Positions 1 to 9,436 of a DNA stretch of 12,225 nt are shown here, one piece after another. The DNA comes from Actinomycetota bacterium (GTDB lineage Bacteria; Actinomycetota; Nitriliruptoria; Nitriliruptorales; JAHWKO01). Numbering within the stretch: position 1 is the first letter of the stretch; each line of letters begins with the position of its first letter. Below the pieces are notes generated by a model. The model made no database searches, had not been told where the DNA came from, and saw only the letters and a list, made by a program, of their open reading frames with translations. The stretch covers positions 1 through 12,225 of the forward strand of contig JAHWKO010000072.1 in NCBI GenBank assembly GCA_019347855.1, given 5' to 3'. The position numbers were made by a program, and so were the translations under genes.

Positions 1-2217
1 GAAAAGGTCCTCGGCGAACCGACGCTCGTAGCCGTTGGCGACCGCACCCTCGACGAACTTCTCACGCTCGGCGTCCATGAGCGACTGGATCTTCTTGCCC
101 ATCGCCTTCCGTAGAAGGTCGGCCTGACCCATCGTGTAGCCGGCGATGTCCACGGCCATCTGCAGGACCTGCTCCTGGAACACGATGATCCCGTACGTGT
201 CCTTCAGGATCGGTTCGAGGTCCGGGTGCATGTACTCGACGTCGCTGCGTCCGTGCTTGCGCTCGCAGTACTCGACGTGCATGCCCTCGCCGAGGGGACC
301 GGGGCGGTAGAGCGCGTTCAGCGCGACGATGTCCCCGAAGGAGTCGGGCTCCATGAGCCGCACCAGGGCCTGCATCCCCGGCGACTCGAGCTGGAACACG
401 CCCAACGTCGAGCCCTCGCGCAGCATCTCGTAGGTACCCGGGTCATCGAGGGGCAGATCACCCGTGTCCACCTCGATGCCGCGGTTGTTGCGGATGTGCC
501 GTTCGGCGTCCGTCATCACCGTCAGGTTGCGCAGGCCGAGGAAGTCCATCTTGAGGAGGCCGATGTCCTCGACCCCGTGCATCTCGTACTGCGTGACGAG
601 CTCGCCGTCGGCCTCGGTGCGCATCAGCGGCACGATGTCGCTCAACGGCTCCGCCCCGATGACCACCGCGGCGGCGTGGATGCCGTGCTGGCGACGCAGG
701 CCCTCCAGCCCCTTGGCGGTGTCGAGCACCTTCCGCGCATCGGGGTCGGTCTCGTAGGCGTCCCGCAGCTCGTGTGACTTCTGGAACGCCTCCTCGATCG
801 TGGCCTCGCGTCCCAGGATCGCAGCCGGCATCGCCTTGGCCAGCCGGTCTCCCAGCGCGTACGGGTACCCGTGCACCCGGGCTGCGTCACGCATCGCGGA
901 CTTCGCCTTGATCGTCGCGAACGTGACGATCTGGGCGACGTGGTCCTGCCCGTACCGCTCGGCCGCGTACCGGATCATCTCGCCACGTCGACGTTCGTCG
1001 AAGTCCATGTCGATGTCCGGCATCGACACCCGTTCCGGGTTCAGGAACCGCTCGAAGATCAGCCCGTGAGCCAGAGGGTCGACCTGGGTGATGCCCGTGC
1101 AGTAGGCCACCGCCGAGCCGCCAGCCGAGCCTCGAGCCGGCCCGACGCGGATCCCCTGGGAGCGCGCGTACTCGCACAGGTCGGCCACGATGAGGAAGTA
1201 CGCCGGGAAGCCCATCTGCTCGATGATGGTGAGCTCGTGGTCGAGCCGCTCCTCGACCTCGGTCGGCAGCGGCGATCCGTAGCGTTCGCGCGCGCCCTCG
1301 AGGACCTTCTTGCGGAGGAACGCTGCCTCGGACATGCCCTCAGGGGTGGGGAAGGCGGGCAGGAGGTCGCGTCCGAACTCGATGCGGACGTCGCACATCT
1401 CGGCGACATCGAGCGTGGCATCGCAGGCCTCGGGGTGCTCGCGGAACAGCTCCCGCATCACTTGCGACGACCGGAGGTAGAACTCACGGCCCTTGAAGCG
1501 GAAGCGGTCCTCGTCCTGTAGCTGCGCCCCGGTCTGCACGCACAGCAAGGCGTCGTGCGTCTCCCAGTCGTCGGGCTTCGTGTAGTGGGAGTCGTTGGTC
1601 GCGACCGTCCGCAGATCGAGATCGTCCGCGAGTCGGACGAGCTGCGGCAGCACCTGCTTCTGCTCGTCGATGTCGTGGTCCATGAGCTCGACGAAGAACC
1701 GGTCGCGCCCGAAGATCTCGGCGAACTCCCCCAGGGACCGCTTCGCCCCGGCCTCGTCCCCGCGTAGCAGGGCCTGGTTGACCTCGGACGCCAGGCATCC
1801 GGAGAACGCGACGATCCCCTCGCTGTGCTCGTCGAGCAGCTCCTTGTCGACGCGCGGCTTGTACCAGTACCCCTCGAGGTACGACCGGGTCGAGAGCTGC
1901 ATGAGGTTGCGGTAGCCCTCGTCGGTCGCGGCCATCGCGGTGAGGTGGAAGTACGGCTCGTCGCCGCGGCTGCGCACCCCCTTCTCGAACCGCGATCCGG
2001 GCGCCTGGTACAGCTCGATCCCGAGGATCGGCTTCACGCCCGCGCGATCGGCGGCCCTCGTGAAGTCGACCGCGCCGAAGAGCACCCCGTGGTCCGTGAT
2101 CGCGACGGCCGGCTGATCGTCCGCGGCGACCGCCTGGACGAGGTCGTCGACCCTGGATGCACCGTCCAGCATCGAGTACTCGGTGTGGACGTGGAGGTGG
2201 GCGAATCGATCCGTCAT
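1..2217 (-). CDS. dnaE: DNA polymerase III alpha subunit, N-terminal 739 residues (3' end outside window)
   Basis: Replicative C-family DNA polymerase catalytic subunit. The reading frame is open from an ATG at 2217 to the left edge, so the C-terminal part (rest of the fingers, OB fold, tau-binding region) is missing only because the window ends. Residues 7-19 read HLHVHTEYSMLDG, the start of a PHP domain with its HxH metal ligands; further PHP motifs such as ITDHG and TNDSHY follow. The palm motif PDIDMDFD places two catalytic aspartates at residues 401 and 403, and LLKMDFLGLRNLT supplies the third at 558. This is a DnaE1-like arrangement. In Mycobacterium tuberculosis DnaE1 an intact PHP domain acts as the proofreading exonuclease, so the same is plausible here (inference). 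It is the last gene of the minus-strand run, after a 191-bp gap; no strong Shine-Dalgarno is visible upstream of the ATG. Confidence 0.97.
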   Translation of the reverse strand, partial: MTDRFAHLHVHTEYSMLDGASRVDDLVQAVAADDQPAVAITDHGVLFGAVDFTRAADRAGVKPILGIELYQAPGSRFEKGVRSRGDEPYFHLTAMAATDEGYRNLMQLSTRSYLEGYWYKPRVDKELLDEHSEGIVAFSGCLASEVNQALLRGDEAGAKRSLGEFAEIFGRDRFFVELMDHDIDEQKQVLPQLVRLADDLDLRTVATNDSHYTKPDDWETHDALLCVQTGAQLQDEDRFRFKGREFYLRSSQVMRELFREHPEACDATLDVAEMCDVRIEFGRDLLPAFPTPEGMSEAAFLRKKVLEGARERYGSPLPTEVEERLDHELTIIEQMGFPAYFLIVADLCEYARSQGIRVGPARGSAGGSAVAYCTGITQVDPLAHGLIFERFLNPERVSMPDIDMDFDERRRGEMIRYAAERYGQDHVAQIVTFATIKAKSAMRDAARVHGYPYALGDRLAKAMPAAILGREATIEEAFQKSHELRDAYETDPDARKVLDTAKGLEGLRRQHGIHAAAVVIGAEPLSDIVPLMRTEADGELVTQYEMHGVEDIGLLKMDFLGLRNLTVMTDAERHIRNNRGIEVDTGDLPLDDPGTYEMLREGSTLGVFQLESPGMQALVRLMEPDSFGDIVALNALYRPGPLGEGMHVEYCERKHGRSDVEYMHPDLEPILKDTYGIIVFQEQVLQMAVDIAGYTMGQADLLRKAMGKKIQSLMDAEREKFVEGAVANGYERRFAEDLF

Positions 2218-2408
2218 GTGAGCAACTGCCCCGACTCCGTGTGGTCGCTGTCGGTCCGAGACCGGTGGACGGCGGGGAAGTTACCGTCGTGTAGTTCAGG
2301 TGCGTAGCGAGCCTACCAACGCGGGCCCGGCTGGTCGAGAGATCACCGGGATCGGGCATGGGATCCTGGCTCTGCTCTCGGTCCCGGATCCCAGGTGGCA
2401 TCGGACCG
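2218..2408. other. 191-bp gap between the membrane-anchored unknown gene and dnaE
   Basis: No convincing gene lies here. The side nearest the upstream gene contains an inverted repeat (2359-2366 with 2386-2393). The side nearest dnaE probably carries its promoter: on the minus strand a TTGGTA-like box is followed after 17 bases by AACTAC, but this match is weak and I do not annotate it as a promoter. Together they suggest that dnaE can be transcribed separately from the genes before it. Confidence 0.4.
2359..2393 (-). terminator. inverted repeat, possible terminator after the membrane-anchored unknown gene
   Basis: TGGGATCC at 2359-2366 is perfectly complementary to GGATCCCA at 2386-2393, giving an 8-bp stem with a 19-base loop that begins about 15 bases past the stop codon at 2409. 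There is no T-rich run after the stem on the minus strand, so it does not look like a classical intrinsic terminator. It could be a U-less terminator, an RNA-stabilising hairpin or chance. Confidence 0.3.
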
Positions 2409-3359
2409 TCACGCGAACGCCCCGTACGTCGCACGCTCATCGTCGTCCGGGAGCAGACCGTAGAAGGTCGACGACCCCGGGTCGACACCCATGGGGGCGA
2501 GGTCGACGAGGCGGACCGCATCCTCGTCAGCGACCTGGCGCAGATCGTCGACCGATCCCCGGACCACCACCGCGAACACCGTCCCAGCTCCGCTGTCCAG
2601 GAGGTTGCGCACCGCCTTCAAGCGCTCGAGCTGCTGACGGAACTCCTCGAGGAAGTCCTCGTCCTCGACCGTGCCGGAACCCAGGAGCTCCTCGAACTCG
2701 GCCTCCTCGTCCGCGATCCGCTGCCGCTCCCCCTCGATCGCCTCTCCCGCCGCGCTGGCGATGCCGTCCTCGACCTCGACGGTGAACGGCTCCATCTGGT
2801 CGTCCGGAACGCGCAGCTGGACGGACACCGGCTCGAGCCCGTCCGGGATCAGCTCGGCCGCGCGGTCCGGGGCCACGTACTCCCCGAACGACACGACCGC
2901 GAGACGCTGCCCGTCGGCAGCCTCCGCGAGCACGTCCTGCCGCTCCTGCACGTAGTCCGCGAGCACCGTCCCCTCGGCGGGGCCGACGACCACAGACTCC
3001 CCGGGGAGCTCCCGGCCGGCGGGACCTGCGGCAGGCCCCGGGACGGACCCGGGTCGCGGGCCGTCGGCCTCGGCAGCCAGGTCCGGGTAGCGCTGCAGGT
3101 GGACGTACGAGCCAGCGAACGCGATCAGCGCGACGACGAGGACGAGCGCCTGGCGGTTGCGCCAGAGGAACCGCTCCGGCCGTCCGTGCGCGAAGCGCTC
3201 CTCCCAGCGGCGGAGCCCCCGCAACGGCGAGGCCAGGAACGATGCGATCGCCCGGGCCCTCCGTTGCAGAGCGGGGACGACGGCATCGTCCAACCTCCGG
3301 AGCGCGGAACGGTCATCGGAGACGCCGCTCTCGCCGCTCTGCTCGCGGCTCGCTGCCAT
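2409..3359 (-). CDS. unknown single-pass membrane protein with extracytoplasmic domain
   Basis: I do not recognise a named family. The 316-residue protein starts at an ATG. Residues 1-67 are charged and Arg-rich and probably cytoplasmic. Residues about 70-86 (ALVLVVALIAFAGSYV) form one membrane helix, with positive charges before it suggesting N-in/C-out topology. A Pro/Gly/Ala-rich linker (about 98-118) follows. The outer part has an alpha/beta-looking stretch (about 130-198), a strongly acidic helical stretch (about 205-250, probable coiled coil), and a second alpha/beta-looking stretch with the strand TVFAVVVRGS. No catalytic motif is visible. It sits between rluD (54 bp upstream) and dnaE. 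The frame has good actinobacterial codon usage and a coherent membrane-protein layout, so I consider it real. The strong Shine-Dalgarno expected before the start is missing; only a GGGGG run lies upstream. Confidence 0.8.
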   Translation of the reverse strand: MAASREQSGESGVSDDRSALRRLDDAVVPALQRRARAIASFLASPLRGLRRWEERFAHGRPERFLWRNRQALVLVVALIAFAGSYVHLQRYPDLAAEADGPRPGSVPGPAAGPAGRELPGESVVVGPAEGTVLADYVQERQDVLAEAADGQRLAVVSFGEYVAPDRAAELIPDGLEPVSVQLRVPDDQMEPFTVEVEDGIASAAGEAIEGERQRIADEEAEFEELLGSGTVEDEDFLEEFRQQLERLKAVRNLLDSGAGTVFAVVVRGSVDDLRQVADEDAVRLVDLAPMGVDPGSSTFYGLLPDDDERATYGAFA

Positions 3360-3413
3360 CGTGGTGGGAACCCCCGTGGATCGGGCGACGAAGGGTACAA
3401 GCGGCGCGTCGGA

Positions 3414-4358
3414 TCAGGGCCCGATCGGGCGGTCCGCACGGGCCATCACCCCGGCGATGTCAGGCGGCACCGGTTCCTCGACCTCGACCCACCGCCTCGT
3501 CACCGGGTGCTCGAACGCCAACCTCGCAGCGTGGAGGCAGAAGCGGTCGACCCCGAGGACCTGAGGGAGGTCCCGGCGCGCCCCGTAGGTGCGGTCCCCA
3601 ACCACCGGGTTCCCGGCGTACGAGAGGTGCACGCGGATCTGGTGGGTCCGGCCGGTCTCCAGCCGGCAGCGGATCCGTGTGATGGTGACGACGTCCGAGC
3701 CGGTGTCCACCTCGCCCACGGCATCGACCTCCCAGTGGGTCACCGAGGGACGGCCGTCCGCGACGGCGGCGAACCGCTTCCGGTCAGCCGGATCGCGTCC
3801 GATCGGGACCTCGATGCGTCCCGTCGGCGCCGGCAGCCGTCCCTCGACCAGCGCGACGTAGGTCCGGTCGACGTCCCGGCGCTTCAGCGCCCGCACCAGC
3901 GCGACGTGGGCCTCGTCGGTCTTCGCCACGACCAGCAAGCCGGACGTGTCCTTGTCCAGTCGGTGGACGATCCCGGGCCGACTCTCGCCACCGGTAGGGG
4001 CGAGGGGGTACCCGGCCTCGGCGAGGGCCTGAACCATGGTCCCCGCGGGGTTGCCGACCCCCGGGTGCACGACCATCCCTGCGGGCTTGGACACGACCAT
4101 CAGGTGCTCGTCCTCCCACCGGACGGGCGGCGGGGCGACCCCCGCGGCGCCCCCCTCCGGTTCGGGGGGTGCCGCGACCTCGACGCGGTCCCCGACCGAC
4201 AAACGGTCGGACTTCGACGCGACCTCCCCACCGATCCGGACCTCGCCCCGGTCGATACGCCCGGACGCCTGGCTCCGCGACTCCCCCAGCCACTCGGCCA
4301 GGCAGACGTCCAGCCGCTCCCCCTCGTGACCGGGGCCGGCCGTGTACGCCGCGGTCAC
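3414..4358 (-). CDS. rluD: RluD/RluA-family 23S rRNA pseudouridine synthase
   Basis: Converts specific uridines in RNA to pseudouridine; bacterial RluD acts on 23S rRNA helix 69, but the exact targets here cannot be read from sequence. With the GTG start at 4358 the protein has 314 residues, a normal length. Residues about 12-62 form an S4 RNA-binding domain, followed by a Pro/Gly/Ala-rich linker (64-80) and the synthase domain. The signature GIVHRLDKDTSGLLVVAKT is present with catalytic Asp135. RCRLETGRTHQIRVHLSYAGNPVVGD (given in part: TGRTHQIRVHL) is the other family hallmark. The GTG overlaps the lspA TGA as GTGA, so start choice and translational coupling are clear. A longer in-frame extension up to 4859 exists but only runs antiphase through lspA and lacks family similarity. 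Confidence 0.94.
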   Translation of the reverse strand: MTAAYTAGPGHEGERLDVCLAEWLGESRSQASGRIDRGEVRIGGEVASKSDRLSVGDRVEVAAPPEPEGGAAGVAPPPVRWEDEHLMVVSKPAGMVVHPGVGNPAGTMVQALAEAGYPLAPTGGESRPGIVHRLDKDTSGLLVVAKTDEAHVALVRALKRRDVDRTYVALVEGRLPAPTGRIEVPIGRDPADRKRFAAVADGRPSVTHWEVDAVGEVDTGSDVVTITRIRCRLETGRTHQIRVHLSYAGNPVVGDRTYGARRDLPQVLGVDRFCLHAARLAFEHPVTRRWVEVEEPVPPDIAGVMARADRPIGP

Positions 4359-4948
4359 GCGTCGCCGTGGGCCGCTCCGTCGAGGCCCACGCCTCCGCCC
4401 GCACTGCTGTCGCTGCGCGCCCCGCTCGGATCGGACCCGGCGCGGCGCTCGTGGAGGTACGCGGCGACCACCAAAAGGACGAACCCGACCGATATGCACA
4501 CGTCCGCGATGTTGAAGGTCGGCCAGACGTCCGAGGCGATGAAATCGACCACCTCGCCCCGGCCGATGCCACGCGGGTGCGGTCGCAGCAACCGATCGGT
4601 GATGTTCCCGAGCGCGCCCGCGAGCAGGAGCCCGTACGCGAACGGCTCGGCCAGCGAAGTCGCCTGCGGCAGGTGCCGCACCACGAGGACCACCACGATC
4701 ACGGTCACGATCGGGAACACCCACCACGGCACGGGCAGGCCGAACGCGGCGCCCTCGTTGAAGGTCAGTTGGAGGTAGACCGGCCACGACGCCGCGACGA
4801 CCTCTCCGGCTCCCAGCACGCGAACGGCCGCGGCCTTGGCCGCCTGGTCGAGGAGCCACCCCAGCGCCGCGATGTACAGGCCGAGGGCCAGCGGTTCAGC
4901 CCGGGAGACCCGCCGCACGGCACGGAAGAGGAGGTCGATCGCTCTCAC
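4355..4948 (-). CDS. lspA: lipoprotein signal peptidase (signal peptidase II)
   Basis: Membrane aspartyl protease that cleaves signal peptides from diacylglyceryl-modified prolipoproteins. The 197-residue protein starts at GTG 4948, 3 bases after the stop of the DksA-like gene. Four membrane helices can be read (about 20-34, 74-90, 102-116, 148-166). Family motifs in order: LDQAAK (Asp34), TFNEGAAFG, GNITDR (Asn115, Asp118), VVDF (Asp135) and FNIAD (Asp149); the last two aspartates correspond to the catalytic pair. A hydrophilic N-terminal stretch of about 16 residues and a Gly/Ser/Asp-rich C-terminal tail (about 170-197) are extra relative to short family members. Its 3' end overlaps the rluD start, the usual lspA-rluD pairing. 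Confidence 0.96.
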   Translation of the reverse strand: MRAIDLLFRAVRRVSRAEPLALGLYIAALGWLLDQAAKAAAVRVLGAGEVVAASWPVYLQLTFNEGAAFGLPVPWWVFPIVTVIVVVLVVRHLPQATSLAEPFAYGLLLAGALGNITDRLLRPHPRGIGRGEVVDFIASDVWPTFNIADVCISVGFVLLVVAAYLHERRAGSDPSGARSDSSAGGGVGLDGAAHGDA

Positions 4949-4951
4949 GCG

Positions 4952-5329
4952 TCAGGCGGTGCGCTCATCGAGCTGCTTGTCCTCGAGGCAGAGGGTGGCG
5001 TACGGGAGGGCTTCGAGCCGGGCGGCATCGATCGGCCGTCCGCAGCGCTGGCACGTGCCGTAGGTGCCGTCATCCATCCGTCCAAGCGCGTCGTCGATCT
5101 GTGCGAGTATCGCCCGGGCGTTGCCGGCCAGCGATTGGGCGCGTTCACGTTCCGAGGTCGCCGATCCCACGTCTGCCTGGTCGTCGTCGAAGCCGGAGTC
5201 GCGCCACATCCCCACGACCGTGACCGCATCGAGAGCCGCCGTCTGTGCGAGCAGCTCCGCGCGCTCCGTCTCCAGCTGTCGACGCAGCTTCGACACGGTG
5301 GCCTTGCTGGGGACCTTCGCTGTCGCCAT
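4952..5329 (-). CDS. TraR/DksA-family zinc-finger transcriptional regulator
   Basis: DksA/TraR proteins enter the RNA polymerase secondary channel and modulate initiation, often with (p)ppGpp. This 125-residue protein starts at ATG 5329 with GGAGG about 11 bases upstream. Residues about 10-90 are helical, including a predicted coiled-coil hairpin with acidic residues near the tip (FDDDQADVGSATSERERAQ). The DGTYGTCQRCGRPIDAARLEALPYATLC segment is the family zinc finger. Only three of the expected four cysteines are present: the last pair reads C-L-E-D, so the fourth ligand is Asp instead of Cys. The gene precedes lspA by 3 bp, a pairing seen in many actinobacteria. On the minus strand just upstream, TGGTACCGT resembles an extended -10, a weak promoter hint. 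Confidence 0.9.
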   Translation of the reverse strand: MATAKVPSKATVSKLRRQLETERAELLAQTAALDAVTVVGMWRDSGFDDDQADVGSATSERERAQSLAGNARAILAQIDDALGRMDDGTYGTCQRCGRPIDAARLEALPYATLCLEDKQLDERTA

Positions 5330-5393
5330 GCCGATCCCGACCTCCGGGGCCCTGACGTGTCGAGCGCCGGGACGGTACCAGACGCCTGCGGCT

Positions 5394-5636
5394 CTAGATC
5401 ATCCGCGGCGACACGTCCTGAGTGTCCCGGAGGTCGATCCGCCGGCGACCGAGACCGAGCGTGCGCTCGATCGCCGCCAGACAGTCCTCGACCCCCGCCA
5501 GGTACGCCTCGGAGTCATCGAAGAGCCGCGCGTTCCCGCGCAGCTGACGACCGATCAGCTCGAGGTGGTGGGCGGTCAGCTCGCGGTGGACCTGCCGGTG
5601 GCCCTCGAGTCGGACGTGGTTCGGCTCATCGTTCAT
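5394..5636 (-). CDS. small unknown protein (80 aa), first gene of the minus-strand run
   Basis: No family recognised. The frame starts at ATG 5636 with a good Shine-Dalgarno (GGGGGAG, 6 bases before the start) and ends at TAG 5394. The protein is soluble, charged and probably mostly helical: residues about 14-32 contain several histidines (HRELTAHHLELIGRQL), and 41-60 form another amphipathic helix (DSEAYLAGVEDCLAAIERTL). There is no membrane segment or metal motif beyond a single Cys. It lies 64 bp upstream of the DksA-like gene and diverges from ileS. A longer in-frame ORF upstream runs antisense through ileS and is not coding. Existence rests on the ribosome-binding site and position rather than homology. 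Confidence 0.6.
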   Translation of the reverse strand: MNDEPNHVRLEGHRQVHRELTAHHLELIGRQLRGNARLFDDSEAYLAGVEDCLAAIERTLGLGRRRIDLRDTQDVSPRMI

Positions 5637-5807
5637 GTCGTGCTCCCCCGCTCGTGCGTGCCCGTCGCCGGGCTGGTCCGTCCAGTCTAGTTCCCTGCAG
5701 CTCGGAACGGGAGGGCGATCCTGGCGTCCGTGACGGTCCGATGGCCGGGGCGAGGGGCAGGTCGAGCCCCGCGGCCGTGCGACGACCGGACGCCCAGCGA
5801 GCGGGAC

Positions 5808-5813
5808 TACGCT
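5808..5813 (+). promoter_or_regulatory. candidate ileS -10 box (TACGCT)
   Basis: TACGCT matches the TAnnnT core of actinobacterial -10 elements and lies 40 bases before the ileS ATG. No recognisable -35 is present at 17-18 bases. If used, transcription would begin around 5819-5822, inside the left arm of the hairpin at 5816-5837, so promoter and hairpin cannot both function as described. Confidence 0.25.
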
Positions 5814-5815
5814 CG

Positions 5816-5837
5816 GGTGTCGAGCCGTCCCGACACC
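5816..5837 (+). promoter_or_regulatory. 7-bp hairpin just upstream of the ileS ribosome-binding site
   Basis: GGTGTCG (5816-5822) pairs perfectly with CGACACC (5831-5837) around an 8-base loop. The Shine-Dalgarno GAGGGG follows within about 5 bases, so the hairpin could influence ribosome access. It is too small to be a full T-box, and no anti-sequestrator sequence is apparent. It may equally be an operator for a dimeric protein or a chance palindrome in GC-rich DNA. Confidence 0.3.
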
Positions 5838-5852
5838 ACGACGAGGGGCTAC

Positions 5853-8986
<3,134 letters not shown>

Positions 8987-9014
<28 letters not shown>

Positions 9015-9436
9015 CGATCGAGGAGCGCCTGTCCGGCTGGCGACCGTCCCGCCTGGCGCGGCGTTTCGGCCGCATCCTCGTCGCCGTGTGGGCAGCGCCA
9101 GCGACGGTGCTCGGGTTCGGGGTGGCAGCGATCGCGGATGGTCGTCGTCGTTGGGATGATCGGTTCGGCGTCTGGGTGGTCGAGGACGCGCGCGGACCGG
9201 TCGCCGAGGTGCAACGTGCCTCGGGCTGGATCGCGAACACGATCGGCTACGTCGTGGTCGCCAACGTGTCATCCCTCTCGGAACGCACGCTCGTGCACGA
9301 GGCGGTGCACGTCCGCCAGCATGAACGTCTCGGACCGCTGTTGGCGCCCCTCTACCTCTGGTACTGGGCGCGTCGCGGGTACCGGGACCACCCGCTCGAG
9401 CGGGCGGCCCGATCGGCTACGCCAGCTGATCCTTGA
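8987..9436 (+). CDS. small membrane-associated HExxH protein of unknown function
   Basis: The frame gives up to 149 residues from GTG 8987, overlapping the ileS end by 28 bases. A GTG at 9086 is an alternative that would put the hydrophobic stretch at the N-terminus. Residues about 31-50 (LVAVWAAPATVLGFGVAAIA) form a membrane segment. Toward the C-terminus TLVHEAVHVRQHERLG has an HExxH motif (His104, Glu105, His108), and 30 residues on DHPLERAAR offers Glu138 as a possible third metal ligand, a gluzincin-like spacing. This resembles conserved short bacterial proteins with HERVHVRQ-type motifs, which I recall as uncharacterised. Peptidase activity is only inferred. The 3' end overlaps the convergent HhH gene by 20 bases. 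Confidence 0.8.

Larger units (their letters stand above)
5637..5852. other. 216-bp divergent intergenic region between the 80-aa gene and ileS
   Basis: Two transcription units start here in opposite directions. I looked for the actinobacterial ileS T-box signature (AGGGTGGTACCGCG-like) on the plus strand and did not find it. What can be seen is a TACGCT box (5808-5813) that fits the TAnnnT actinobacterial -10 pattern without a good -35, and a 7-bp hairpin immediately before the ileS ribosome-binding site. An in-frame GTG at 5730 would extend IleRS by 41 residues, but these look unlike the family. Confidence 0.45.

Noticed and set aside
1484..2521. 345-residue minus-strand ORF over the dnaE start
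   Set aside because: Out of frame with dnaE, which has exact catalytic motifs; sequence is a low-complexity Arg/Gly/Ala shadow.
2358..4778. 806-residue plus-strand ORF
   Set aside because: Antisense to the membrane-anchored unknown gene, rluD and lspA; no recognisable domain.
5637..5852. T-box riboswitch upstream of ileS
   Set aside because: The conserved T-box core sequence and a plausible stem I with an isoleucine specifier could not be found by eye.
5730..5852. 41-residue N-terminal extension of IleRS from GTG 5730
   Set aside because: The extension is Arg/Pro-rich and unlike the family, whereas ATG 5853 has a Shine-Dalgarno and matches the usual N-terminus.
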